Of a DNA stretch of 64,000 bases, positions 1-7,761 are shown piece after piece. The stretch lies in the NCBI RefSeq assembly GCF_003470665.1, contig NZ_QRJZ01000001.1, positions 13,401-77,400 on the forward strand. The letters run 5' to 3'. The position numbers and the translations under genes were made by a program. The notes under the pieces were generated by a model. The model did not search any database. It saw only the letters and a list, made by a program, of their open reading frames with translations, and had not been told where the DNA came from. The stretch is from Collinsella sp. AM17-1 (GTDB lineage: Bacteria; Actinomycetota; Coriobacteriia; Coriobacteriales; Coriobacteriaceae). Every line of letters begins with the position of its first letter. The first letter of the stretch is position 1.

Positions 1-97
1 GTTAACGACTCGGTGGACGGTGGTGTTTTTCGGTGAGCGGCGTATCCTTCCAACGGTTTATCTAGTGTGTCAGTTGAAAGGAAGAGGGCGCTCGTCA

Positions 98-1375
98 TTG
101 TTTGAATGTGAACTACCGTTTGACCATAAGACGTTGCATCTAGAGCTCGAGGATAAGAACTTCGCGGGTGTGATGGAAGGCCATCAAAACGAGTTTAAGA
201 CTACAAAATCGCAGGAAGAGCTGGTAGAGGAGTCGCTTGCCAACCCTTATGGCTCACCTTCGCTCGAGGAGCTTTGTGCTGGCAAGAAGGATATCGTCAT
301 CATTAGCTCCGACCATACGCGCCCCGTTCCCTCGCGTGTGACGATGCCTATTCTGCTGCATCACATCCACTCCGCTGCGCCTGAGGCACGCGTTCGCATT
401 CTGGTTGCTACGGGTATGCATCGTCCGTCGACGCACGAGGAGCTCGTCAACAAGTACGGCGAGGAGATCGTTGCCAACGAGGAAATCGTTATGCACGTCG
501 CGACTGACGACAGCATGATGAAAAAGATCGGCACCCTGCCTTCTGGCGGCGAGTGCATCATCAACAAGATTGCCGCCGATTGTGATCTGCTGCTTGCCGA
601 GGGCTTTATTGAGCCGCACTTCTTTGCCGGTTTCTCTGGCAGCCGCAAGTCCGTGCTGCCCGGCATTGCCAGCTACAAGACCATCATGTACAACCACAAC
701 GGTCAGTTTGTGAACGATTCCCATTCGCGTGCCGGCAACCTGTGCCACAACCACGTGAACGAGGATATGTTTGCCGCTGCCGAGATGGCTCACCTTGCCT
801 TTGTGCTTAACGTGGTGCTCAACGGCAAGCACGAGGTCATCGGCTCCTTTGCCGGCGACATCCACAAGGCGCACGAGGCCGGCTGCGAGTTCGTGAAGAG
901 CCTTGCCGGCGTTGAGCCCGTCGAGTGCGAGATTGCCATCACCACCAACGGCGGCTACCCGCTCGACCAGAACATCTACCAGGCCGTGAAGGGCATGTGC
1001 GCTGCCGAGGCCACGCTTCCCGAGGGCGGCGTGATCATCGATGTCGCCGGTTGCGCCGACGGTCACGGTGGCGAGGGCTTCTATCACAACATCGCCGACA
1101 ACGATCCGGCAGAGTTTGAGCGCGCCTGCATCGACCGTCCTAAGGACGAGACCCTGCCCGACCAGTGGACGAGTCAGATCTTTGCCCGCATCCTGGCGCA
1201 TCACCCCGTGATCATGGTCACCGACCTGTGCGATCACCAGATGATCAAGGATATGCACATGACGCCGGTCAACACCCTCGAGGAGGCGCTCAAGCTCGCC
1301 TTTGAGATGAAGGGTGCCGATGCCAAGGTTGCCGTCATTCCCGATGGCCTGGGCGTTGTCGTCGCGCAGCACTAG
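98..1375 (+). CDS. larA: Nickel-pincer lactate racemase LarA
   Basis: LarA interconverts L- and D-lactate in the cytoplasm using a nickel-pincer nucleotide bound to a lysine. The protein is 425 aa if translation starts at the TTG at 98, which has an AGGAAGAGG ribosome site just upstream. This start reproduces the numbering of Lactobacillus plantarum LarA: D72 and R75 (SSDHTRPVP), H108 (ATGMHRP), H174 (FIEPHFF) and K184 (GSRKSVLPG), followed by the region with the nickel-binding His of SYKTIMYNH. All key residues are therefore present. Upstream in-frame ATG codons would add residues absent from the family. A channel gene follows after 49 bp, and the cofactor genes larB and larC converge from the other strand. 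Function is secure; the start is likely but not proven. Confidence 0.95.
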   Translation: MFECELPFDHKTLHLELEDKNFAGVMEGHQNEFKTTKSQEELVEESLANPYGSPSLEELCAGKKDIVIISSDHTRPVPSRVTMPILLHHIHSAAPEARVRILVATGMHRPSTHEELVNKYGEEIVANEEIVMHVATDDSMMKKIGTLPSGGECIINKIAADCDLLLAEGFIEPHFFAGFSGSRKSVLPGIASYKTIMYNHNGQFVNDSHSRAGNLCHNHVNEDMFAAAEMAHLAFVLNVVLNGKHEVIGSFAGDIHKAHEAGCEFVKSLAGVEPVECEIAITTNGGYPLDQNIYQAVKGMCAAEATLPEGGVIIDVAGCADGHGGEGFYHNIADNDPAEFERACIDRPKDETLPDQWTSQIFARILAHHPVIMVTDLCDHQMIKDMHMTPVNTLEEALKLAFEMKGADAKVAVIPDGLGVVVAQH

Positions 1376-1424
1376 TACGCGGCCTAAACGAATCGTTTAT
1401 AACCGACAAGAAAGATAAGGTTTT

Positions 1425-2156
1425 ATGCTTACCAAACTCCTCTGTGAATTCGGCGCAACGGCCCTCATGATCATCTTTGGCGTGGGCGTGCACTGCGATA
1501 CCGTGCTCAAGGGCACTAAGTATCAGGGCTCCGGCCATATGTTTGCCATCACCACCTGGTCTTTTGGCATCTCGGTCTGCCTGTTTGTCTTTGGCGGCGC
1601 CGTGTGCATGAACCCGGCTATGGTGCTTGCCCAGTGCATCGTAGGCCTGGTGCCGTGGAGCAGCTGCATCCCCTTCATGATTGCCGATATGCTCGGCGGC
1701 TTTGTGGGCGCCGTAATCGCTTGGCTTATGTATGCCGATGAGTTCAAGGCTTCCGAGGGCGTCGTCGACCCCATTGCCCAGCGCAACATCTTCTCGACCA
1801 ACCCCACCACCGAGGGCACCAACTATGCCCGCAACTTCTTCTGCGAGGCTATCTGCACCTTCGTGTTCATCAGCGCCATCCTTGCTGCCGCTAGCCGCGC
1901 CGGCGAGAACGTTCTGATGCTCGCCATCTGCGTCGGCCTGATCGTTTGGGCCGTTGGCATGGGCATGGGCGGCATCACCGGCTTCGCCATGAACCAGGCT
2001 CGTGACCTTGGTCCTCGCATGGCCTATCAGGTGCTGCCGATTAAGAACAAGGCCGACAACAACTGGAAGTACGGCCTGCTTGTTCCTGGCATCGCACCGT
2101 TTATCGGTGCCGCTCTGGCCGCACTGTTTGTGCACGGTTTCTTGGGCATGTTCTAG
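1425..2156 (+). CDS. MIP-family channel, probable lactate/glycerol facilitator (LarD-like)
   Basis: This 243-aa integral membrane protein has the six-helix plus two half-helix pattern of aquaglyceroporins. The first signature loop is intact (CMNPAMV, about residue 65), but the second reads MNQARD instead of NPARD. In Lactobacillus plantarum an aquaglyceroporin, LarD, is encoded with lactate racemase and carries D-lactate. The 49-bp spacing to larA and the shared strand suggest the same partnership here. The ribosome site AAGG lies close to the ATG. A terminator hairpin follows. The substrate is inferred from context; glycerol or water transport cannot be excluded. Confidence 0.8.
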   Translation: MLTKLLCEFGATALMIIFGVGVHCDTVLKGTKYQGSGHMFAITTWSFGISVCLFVFGGAVCMNPAMVLAQCIVGLVPWSSCIPFMIADMLGGFVGAVIAWLMYADEFKASEGVVDPIAQRNIFSTNPTTEGTNYARNFFCEAICTFVFISAILAAASRAGENVLMLAICVGLIVWAVGMGMGGITGFAMNQARDLGPRMAYQVLPIKNKADNNWKYGLLVPGIAPFIGAALAALFVHGFLGMF

Positions 2157-2178
2157 CCCAAGGCTACATAGGTTGTTC

Positions 2179-2303
2179 GCCGTCCGCATGGGGTAACTTC
2201 CCAGCGCGTCTTCGGACATGCAAAAAGGCTCGCTGCGCACTTTGTGCGGCGAGCCTTTTTGCGTCCTGCGGAGTGCGCTGGGAAGTTACCCCATGCGGAC
2301 GGC
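2179..2303. repeat. Long palindromic repeat enclosing a terminator hairpin
   Basis: Two perfectly complementary 29-bp arms (2179-2207 and 2275-2303) enclose an inner terminator-like hairpin. The inner stem pairs AAAAAGGCTCGC (2222-2233) with its complement (2249-2260), ends in runs of A and T on both sides, and could therefore stop transcription in both directions between the converging larA-channel and larB-larC-tetR units. The outer palindrome is far longer than a terminator needs and resembles an interspersed palindromic repeat. Confidence 0.8.
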
Positions 2304-2400
2304 TGCGGGGTCTTCGTTGCGTTCGTGCAAGCAACCCAACATATATATCTGAATTTGGATGGGAGGGGCTTGTTGCTGGTAGGGGCGTTGGGCTGTTGTT

Positions 2401-2478
2401 GACACTTTGGGATGGATTGTGCTTTGGGTTGGGGCGGGGCTTTGAGATGAGGGCGGAACTTTGGGATGAGGGGTTTAC
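2401..2478 (+). repeat. G-rich degenerate tandem repeats downstream of tetR
   Basis: Four degenerate copies of a TTTGGGATG-like unit start near 2406, 2423, 2441 and 2460, a period of about 17-19 bp. The plus strand is strongly G/T-rich, with GGGTTGGGGCGGGG near 2426, so a G-quadruplex is possible. The stretch from 2304 to 2400 holds nothing else I recognise. It lies just past the tetR stop codon. Confidence 0.45.
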
Positions 2479-3018
2479 TTAGTTGAAGAGGGGTTTTATG
2501 GCTGAGAGGTAGTCTTTGGCTACGTTGGCTTTGTCTGCTTGAAAGTTGTGCCAGGCCCACCATTGGACGGTGGCTACGAAGCTTGAGGCTATGTGGTGTA
2601 GTAAGAAGCTGCGGTCCATGGTGCCGGCAGGACCTGCGGGGTCGACGGGGACGGTTTCGGCTGCTCGTGACATGATGGTCTTGCGTAAGCAGTCGGCAAA
2701 GACGCGTGAGCCGGCGCCGGCTACGAGGGCGCGTACGCCCTGGCGGCGCTCCCAGAGGTTGTTGAGGATATGCTCGACCTGCACGAGTGGGTCGTCGAGG
2801 GGCGTACCGTCATCGTCGAGGGCATGGGTGCAGATATCGCACACGAGCTCAGCGAGTAGGTCATCTTTGCTCTTGAAGAGGCCGTAGAACGTGGCCCGAC
2901 CCACATGGGCGCGAGCGATGATGTCACCGACGGTGATCTTGCCGTAGTCCTCTTCGCGCAGCAGCTCGGAGAACGCCGTAACGATGGCGGCGCGGCTTTT
3001 TGCCTTGCGGGCATCCAT
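2479..3018 (-). CDS. TetR/AcrR-family transcriptional regulator
   Basis: This 179-aa protein has an N-terminal TetR helix-turn-helix (about residues 9-55, with KITVGDIIARAHVGRATFYGLFKSKDDL) and a variable ligand-binding C-terminus. The ATG at 3018 lies 2 bp after the larC stop codon, so it is the last gene of a larB-larC-tetR unit. Longer upstream frames only re-read larC out of frame. Lactate racemase loci in lactobacilli use a Crp/Fnr-type regulator, LarR, so a TetR protein in this place is a different solution. Its natural target could be the inverted repeat at 4770-4803 in front of larB. Ligand unknown; lactate is only a guess. Confidence 0.85.
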   Translation of the reverse strand: MDARKAKSRAAIVTAFSELLREEDYGKITVGDIIARAHVGRATFYGLFKSKDDLLAELVCDICTHALDDDGTPLDDPLVQVEHILNNLWERRQGVRALVAGAGSRVFADCLRKTIMSRAAETVPVDPAGPAGTMDRSFLLHHIASSFVATVQWWAWHNFQADKANVAKDYLSAIKPLFN

Positions 3019-3020
3019 GG

Positions 3021-3932
3021 CTAGGCGTCCGCGTGAACGAGCAGGCAGCGGAGCGTACCGGAACAACCCTCGTAGGGGCGCTTGCCGGCGCCGTAGCCGA
3101 CGGCTTCGATGCGGTAGCGTGAGGGCAGTTGGTCGGACGTGCGCAGCGCGGTGACGATGGCGGCGCCCGTGGGCGTCACGATCTCGCCGGCGACCGGTGC
3201 AGGCGTGAGGGCGATATTGCCCGCCTGGCACAGGTTGACGACAGCGGGGACGGGAATGGGCATGAGACCGTGGGCGCAGCGAATGGTGCCGTGGCCCTCG
3301 GAAAGCGACTCGACCACGATGTCCTCAATACCCAGGTCGTCGAGGCAGATGGCGACCGAGCAGACGTCGACGATGGAGTCGACGGCGCCCACCTCGTGAA
3401 ACAGGACGGTGTCGGGCGTTTTGCCGTGAGCCTTGGCCTCGGCAGCAGCGAGTACGGAAAAAATGGCGAGGGCGCGACGCTTGGCGCCATCGCTTAGCTG
3501 CGAGCCATCGATGATGGCGGTGATGTCCGCCAAAGAACGGTGGTGATGGTGGTGGGCGTGATGATGGCCCTCGTGGCCATGACCGTGGGCCTCATGGTCA
3601 TGGTCGTGGCAGTGCTCGTGCTCGCCATGGTCATGATGGTGGTGTTCGTGTTCGTGCATATGCTCGACAGCTGCTTCGTTGCCGTAGAGCCAGGCCATAT
3701 CGTGATCGTGGTTCTCGAGCTCCTCTGCAAGCTGGACATCGAAATCGCAGGCGTCGATGCCGTGCTTGTTTACGCGCGTCACGGCAATCGAAAAGCCGTC
3801 GACCGGCAGCGTGGCGAGCTGCTCGTGCAGATGCTCCTCGCTGGCGCCCAGGTCGAGCAGGGCCGCGACGGTCATATCGCCGCTGATGCCCGAGGTGCCG
3901 TCGATGATAAGCGTATGCTGATGGTTGGACAT
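3021..3932 (-). CDS. larC: LarC, N-terminal half only (LarC1), nickel insertion for the lactate racemase cofactor
   Basis: LarC inserts nickel into the pyridinium dithiocarboxylate mononucleotide made by LarB and LarE. The protein starts MSNHQHTLIIDGTSGISGDM, the usual LarC N-terminus, and includes the conserved LFHEVGAVDSIVD. A His/Asp/Glu-rich stretch at about residues 91-133 is a likely nickel-binding or storage segment. It ends at residue 303 just after YGAGKRPYEGCSGTLR, where the N-terminal domain of full-length (about 400-aa) LarC ends. The C-terminal domain, which binds CTP in the Moorella enzyme, is absent: tetR begins 2 bp downstream and no alternative frame restores it. In L. plantarum LarC1 and LarC2 are joined by a ribosomal frameshift; here LarC2 must be elsewhere or missing. 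The gene follows larB by 10 bp. Confidence 0.88.
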   Translation of the reverse strand: MSNHQHTLIIDGTSGISGDMTVAALLDLGASEEHLHEQLATLPVDGFSIAVTRVNKHGIDACDFDVQLAEELENHDHDMAWLYGNEAAVEHMHEHEHHHHDHGEHEHCHDHDHEAHGHGHEGHHHAHHHHHRSLADITAIIDGSQLSDGAKRRALAIFSVLAAAEAKAHGKTPDTVLFHEVGAVDSIVDVCSVAICLDDLGIEDIVVESLSEGHGTIRCAHGLMPIPVPAVVNLCQAGNIALTPAPVAGEIVTPTGAAIVTALRTSDQLPSRYRIEAVGYGAGKRPYEGCSGTLRCLLVHADA

Positions 3933-3942
3933 GGAATGCTCC

Positions 3943-4725
3943 TTAGCGGGCGCGGGGTGTGCCGGCGCTCAGATGATTGATAAGACTTGCCTGGTATGCG
4001 GCACCAAAGCCGTTGTCGATATTGACGACCGAAACGCCGCTGGCGCAGGAGTTGAGCATGGCGAGCAGTGCGGCTACGCCACCAAAGCTCGCGCCGTAGC
4101 CCACGCTGGTGGGAACGGCAATGACCGGACAGCTCACCAGGCCGCCGATAACGCTCGCCAGCGCGCCTTCCATGCCGGCGATGGCGATGACCACCTGCGC
4201 CTGGGCAAGTTCCTCGGCATGCGCGAGCAAGCGGTGCAGGCCGGCGACGCCTACGTCGTAGAGGCGGTCGACCTCGTTGCCATAGAACTCGGCCGTCAAC
4301 GCGGCTTCCTCGGCGACGGGCAAGTCGCTCGTGCCGGCGCAGGCGACGACGATGCGTCCGTTACCGGTGGGGGAGGGCTTGCCGCCCACGAGGGCGAGCT
4401 GCGCGTCCGGGACATATCCCAGGTCGATGCCGTTGTTGAGGAGCTCCGAGATGCGGGCTGCTTTTTCGCTGTCCAGGCGTGTGACCAGGATGCGCTCCTG
4501 GCCGGCATCGCGCAGCGCTTCGATAATGGCGGCAATCTGCTTGGCGGTTTTACCCGCACCGTAGACAACCTCGCCGGCTCCCTGGCGCACCCCGCGCGAA
4601 AGATCGAGCTGCGCAAAGCCCAAATCGGCGGTCGGAGCCGTCTGGATGCGCGTAAGGGCGTCGGCGGGGGTGACTGATCCGCCGGCAACATCGCTCAGCA
4701 GCTGCTCTAGATCTCGCTTATCCAT
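3943..4725 (-). CDS. larB: LarB, nicotinate adenine dinucleotide carboxylase/hydrolase of the nickel-pincer pathway
   Basis: LarB carboxylates nicotinic acid adenine dinucleotide and cleaves it, the first step to the LarA cofactor. The 260-aa protein has the PurE-like C-terminal core with VVIAIAGMEGALASVIGGLVSCPVIAVPTSVGYGASFGG and the VYGAGKT motif near residue 55. Length matches the family. The chosen ATG (4723-4725) has AAGGGAAC upstream; an earlier in-frame ATG at 4758 would lie in the promoter region and lacks a ribosome site. It is the first gene of larB-larC-tetR. LarE, the third cofactor enzyme, is not in the window. Confidence 0.93.
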   Translation of the reverse strand: MDKRDLEQLLSDVAGGSVTPADALTRIQTAPTADLGFAQLDLSRGVRQGAGEVVYGAGKTAKQIAAIIEALRDAGQERILVTRLDSEKAARISELLNNGIDLGYVPDAQLALVGGKPSPTGNGRIVVACAGTSDLPVAEEAALTAEFYGNEVDRLYDVGVAGLHRLLAHAEELAQAQVVIAIAGMEGALASVIGGLVSCPVIAVPTSVGYGASFGGVAALLAMLNSCASGVSVVNIDNGFGAAYQASLINHLSAGTPRAR

Positions 4726-4769
4726 ATATGTTCCCTTCGACGGCGCAAAGTCTAGCACTCAAAGGGTAT

Positions 4770-4803
4770 GTTTCCGAACACTAAGACAAAATTGTTCGGA
4801 AAC
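4770..4803. promoter_or_regulatory. Inverted repeat in the larB promoter, candidate TetR operator
   Basis: GTTTCCGAACA (4770-4780) and its perfect complement TGTTCGGAAAC (4793-4803) are separated by 12 bp. Read on the minus strand, a -10-like TATAGT lies just upstream with CTAACA 17 bp before it, so the repeat would cover the start region of larB mRNA. Size and symmetry fit a repressor site; assignment to the TetR protein encoded at the end of the operon is inference. Confidence 0.55.
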
Positions 4804-4839
4804 TATAGGACGGATTGATTCAATTGTTAGACGGATCGA

Positions 4840-5475
4840 TTAGTCACGCAGGATGATGTCCATGGCGAGCATCAGGTTGCGCTCGTCGATGGCAAACGGG
4901 GCAGCTTCGCGCGTCTTGGGCTTGGCGCAAAACGCGATGCCCGTGCCCGCGGCCTGAATCATGGGGATGTCGTTGGCGCCGTCGCCGATCGCGACGGTAT
5001 GGGCCATATCGACGCCGCACTCAACTGCCCAGTCCAGCAGCTGGATGAGCTTGGACTCCTTGGTCACAATGCCGGCAGCCAACTTACCGGTGAGCTTGCC
5101 GTCCACGACTTCCAGGCGGTTGGCCAGGCAAAAATCGATACCCGCGGCGGCTACGATCTTGTCAGCGATCTCGTGGAAGCCGCCGCTTACCACGCCGACC
5201 TTCCAGCCCTTGCTGTGTGCCGAACGCACAAGCTCCAGCGCGCCGGGGGTAAATGTCACGCGTTCAAAGGTGCGCTCGAACACGCTCTCGTCCAGGCCGG
5301 CGAGCAGCCCCACGCGCTCCTCGAGCGCTTGCTTAAAGTCCAGCTCGCCGCGCATGGCGCGTTCGGTGATCCGCGCAACTTGCTCGCCCACGCCTGCCTC
5401 CTCGCCCAACAGGTCGATGACCTCCTGGTTGATGAGCGTGGAGTCGATATCCATAACGATGAGGCGTGCAGTCAT
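4840..5475 (-). CDS. serB: Phosphoserine phosphatase SerB
   Basis: SerB hydrolyses O-phosphoserine to serine, the last step of serine synthesis. The 211-aa HAD-family protein has the nucleophile motif DIDSTLIN at the N-terminus, VVSGG (motif II), a motif III lysine around KLIQ, and GDGANDIPM (motif IV). It lacks the N-terminal ACT domain of longer SerB proteins. The ATG at 5475 is preceded by GGAAAGG at good spacing. It stands alone on the minus strand, back to back with aspS. Confidence 0.92.
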   Translation of the reverse strand: MTARLIVMDIDSTLINQEVIDLLGEEAGVGEQVARITERAMRGELDFKQALEERVGLLAGLDESVFERTFERVTFTPGALELVRSAHSKGWKVGVVSGGFHEIADKIVAAAGIDFCLANRLEVVDGKLTGKLAAGIVTKESKLIQLLDWAVECGVDMAHTVAIGDGANDIPMIQAAGTGIAFCAKPKTREAAPFAIDERNLMLAMDIILRD

Positions 5476-5646
5476 GGCGGGCCTTTCCGAGTGCAGTTGT
5501 ATTGGGGCACATTGTCGCACGCGGCGCGCCTTGGCGACGGCCAGGCCGCGTCAATTGTTTCGTCTCCGTCAAGTCTTTGGGCGAGAACTACTTTTCCGCG
5601 GCACATCGACACAGGTGCGATAAGATAGAACGCCATGTCTGGCTGC

Positions 5647-5710
5647 GCGGTTTACGCAGGCTGGGCAAATCTGTACGACGCCGCCCGGAACGACACGGGG
5701 CGGCACAGAT
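5647..5710 (+). other. Structured RNA leader of aspS
   Basis: Two stem-loops precede the aspS ribosome site. The first pairs CTGCG with CGCAG around position 5650. The second pairs ATCTGT (5669-5674) with ACAGAT (5705-5710) and GCCGCCC (5680-5686) with GGGCGGC (5698-5704), with a five-base one-sided bulge. AAAGGAGG follows within a few bases. No T-box AGGGTGG core or terminator U-run is present. The structure may influence translation initiation; no known class recognised. Confidence 0.4.
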
Positions 5711-5731
5711 CCATAAAGGAGGATCACTGGT

Positions 5732-7519
5732 ATGAGCCAGACCCGTCCCATCGACGAGCATTCCATGCACACCCGTACCTGCGGCGAGCTTCGCCGCGAG
5801 AACGTGGGCGAAGAGGTCACCCTCACCGGTTGGGTGAGCCGTCGCCGTGACCACGGCGGCCTTATTTTCTGCGACCTTCGTGACCGCGAGGGCATCACGC
5901 AGCTCACCTTCGACCCCGAGCACTCTGACGGCGACGCATTTAAGATCGCCGAGACCATGCGTCCCGAGTGGCCCATCAAGATCCACGGCGTCGTGCGCTC
6001 CCGTGGCGAGGAGACCACCAACGCCAAGCTCGCGACCGGCGAGATCGAGGTCCTGACCGACCACGCCGAGGTGCTCAACACGTCCGTCACCCCGCCGTTC
6101 CAGATTGAGGACGGCATCGAGACCAGCGAGGACACCCGTCTGCGCTATCGCTATCTGGACCTCCGTCGTCCCGAGATGATGGCCAACCTCAAGCTGCGCT
6201 CCGACTTTACCTTTGCCATTCGCGAGGCGCTGCACAACCGTGAGTTCATGGAGGTCGAGACGCCCTCCCTGTTTAAGTCCACGCCCGAGGGCGCTCGTGA
6301 CTTCATCGTTCCCAGCCGTATTCAGCCGGGCAACTTCTACGCCCTGCCGCAGTCCCCGCAGCTCCTGAAGCAGCTGCTTATGGTCGGTGGCGTCGAGCGC
6401 TACTATCAGGTTGCCAAGTGCTTCCGCGACGAGGACCTGCGTGCCGACCGTCAGCCCGAGTTCACTCAGGTCGATATCGAGATGTCCTTCGTGGACCAGA
6501 ACGACGTTATGAGCGCGCTCGAAGAGGTCCTGGCCGATGCCTTCGGCCGCATGGGTGTCGAGATGCCCACGCCGCTGCGTCGCATGAACTACTGGGAGGC
6601 CATGGACACCTATGGCTCCGACAAGCCCGATACCCGCTATGGCATGCATCTGGTCGACCTGACCGACATCTTTGCCAACTCCAAGTTCAAGGTCTTTGCG
6701 ACTGCGGCAAACGAGGAGGGCTCTGTCGTCAAGGCCATCAACGCCAAGGGCGCCGGTGCCTGGGCACGTGCCAAGATCGATAAGCTTGCCGGCGTGGCCT
6801 CCACGTTTGGCGCCAAGGGTCTGGCGTGGATCGCTTTCCGCGAGGACGGCTCCATCAACAGCCCCATCGTCAAGTTCTTCTCGGACGAGGAGATGGCGGC
6901 TCTGCGCGAGCGCATGGATGTCGAGCCCGGCGACCTTGTGATGTTCGCCGCCGGCCCGCGCCTGCTTTCCGACGAGATCCTGGGCGGCATGCGTTCCCAC
7001 ATGGCCAACGCGCTTGAGATCAAGCGCGAGGGCCACGACTTCCTGTGGGTCGTCAACTTCCCGCTGTTCCACTGGGATGAGGACCGCAAGGCCTATGCAG
7101 CCGAGCACCAGCCCTTTACCCTGCCGACCGAGACCGACATCGCCAAGATCGAGGCCGACCCGTTGGCAGCCGGTTCTTGCACCTACGACTTTGTCATGGA
7201 CGGCTTTGAGGCCGGCGGCGGCGGTATGCGTATCCACAACGCCGAGATGCAGATGTCCATGCTCAAGCTCCTGGGCTTCACCGAGGAGCGCGCCGAGTCT
7301 CAGTTTGGCTTCCTCATGGAGGCCCTCAAGTTTGGTGCGCCCCCGATGGGCGGTTTCGCTCTGGGCCTGGACCGCGTGTGCATGCTGCTCACCGGCTCCG
7401 ACTCCATCCGCGACGTCATGGCGTTCCCCAAGACGGCCAGCGGCTCCGACCTCATGTCGGGCGCTCCGAGTGCCGTTTCCGGCGCCCAGCTCAAGGACGT
7501 CAGCCTGCGCCTGATGTAG
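5732..7519 (+). CDS. aspS: Aspartyl-tRNA synthetase
   Basis: AspS attaches aspartate to tRNA-Asp. The 595-aa protein has the bacterial layout: an N-terminal OB-fold anticodon-binding domain (about residues 15-115, TLTGWVSRRRDHGGLIFCDLRD), a class II catalytic core with motif 2 (FRDEDLRADRQPEFTQVD), an inserted GAD domain, and motif 3 (GFALGLDR) near the C-terminus. Length and motifs are complete. AAAGGAGG precedes the ATG. It appears monocistronic, with a strong terminator after it. hisS, a common neighbour, is not adjacent. Confidence 0.97.
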   Translation: MSQTRPIDEHSMHTRTCGELRRENVGEEVTLTGWVSRRRDHGGLIFCDLRDREGITQLTFDPEHSDGDAFKIAETMRPEWPIKIHGVVRSRGEETTNAKLATGEIEVLTDHAEVLNTSVTPPFQIEDGIETSEDTRLRYRYLDLRRPEMMANLKLRSDFTFAIREALHNREFMEVETPSLFKSTPEGARDFIVPSRIQPGNFYALPQSPQLLKQLLMVGGVERYYQVAKCFRDEDLRADRQPEFTQVDIEMSFVDQNDVMSALEEVLADAFGRMGVEMPTPLRRMNYWEAMDTYGSDKPDTRYGMHLVDLTDIFANSKFKVFATAANEEGSVVKAINAKGAGAWARAKIDKLAGVASTFGAKGLAWIAFREDGSINSPIVKFFSDEEMAALRERMDVEPGDLVMFAAGPRLLSDEILGGMRSHMANALEIKREGHDFLWVVNFPLFHWDEDRKAYAAEHQPFTLPTETDIAKIEADPLAAGSCTYDFVMDGFEAGGGGMRIHNAEMQMSMLKLLGFTEERAESQFGFLMEALKFGAPPMGGFALGLDRVCMLLTGSDSIRDVMAFPKTASGSDLMSGAPSAVSGAQLKDVSLRLM

Positions 7520-7542
7520 GCAAGCGGCTACATATTGCTTGC

Positions 7543-7578
7543 AACGAGGGAAGGACGTGTGCTTTCCCTCGTTTTTTA
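7543..7578 (+). terminator. Intrinsic terminator of aspS
   Basis: AACGAGGGAA (7543-7552) pairs with TTCCCTCGTT (7564-7573) and is followed by a run of T. Confidence 0.85.
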
Positions 7579-7617
7579 TACGCCGAGGTTGCGAGGGCAT
7601 AGGGTGACCGGACGTCG

Positions 7618-7756
7618 CGGAAACTGCGACCCAGAATCCAGCCAAATAACGGGTCGCACTTTCCGGTTGAGCTTCTGGCGGAAAGTACATCCCAGAATCG
7701 GCGTTCGGAATGGGCCGGGCTTTCCGCTAAAGCAGCCTAGCGGAAAGCCCGGCCCA
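7618..7756. repeat. Cluster of five alternating CGGAAAG palindromic units
   Basis: Five related units sharing CGGAAA(G) alternate in orientation: 7618-7632 (forward), 7651-7665 (reverse, 14 of 15 bases complementary to the first), about 7680-7700 (forward), 7711-7729 (reverse) and 7738-7756 (forward). The last two form a perfect 19-bp stem with an 8-nt loop that can terminate the LacI gene arriving from the right. Forward units share CCCAGAATC after the core. The pattern resembles a REP or BIME-type mosaic. Confidence 0.6.
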
Positions 7757-7761
7757 GTTTC

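Noticed and set aside
2479-3021. Ribosomal frameshift joining LarC to a LarC2 domain
   Set aside because: All downstream sequence is occupied by tetR and no frame shows LarC2 motifs.
2479-3231. An N-terminally extended form of the TetR protein reaching into larC
   Set aside because: The extra residues are larC read out of frame and Arg-rich; the family start is at 3018.
5520-5731. T-box riboswitch before aspS
   Set aside because: There is no AGGGTGG core, no specifier-loop pattern and no terminator/antiterminator pair.
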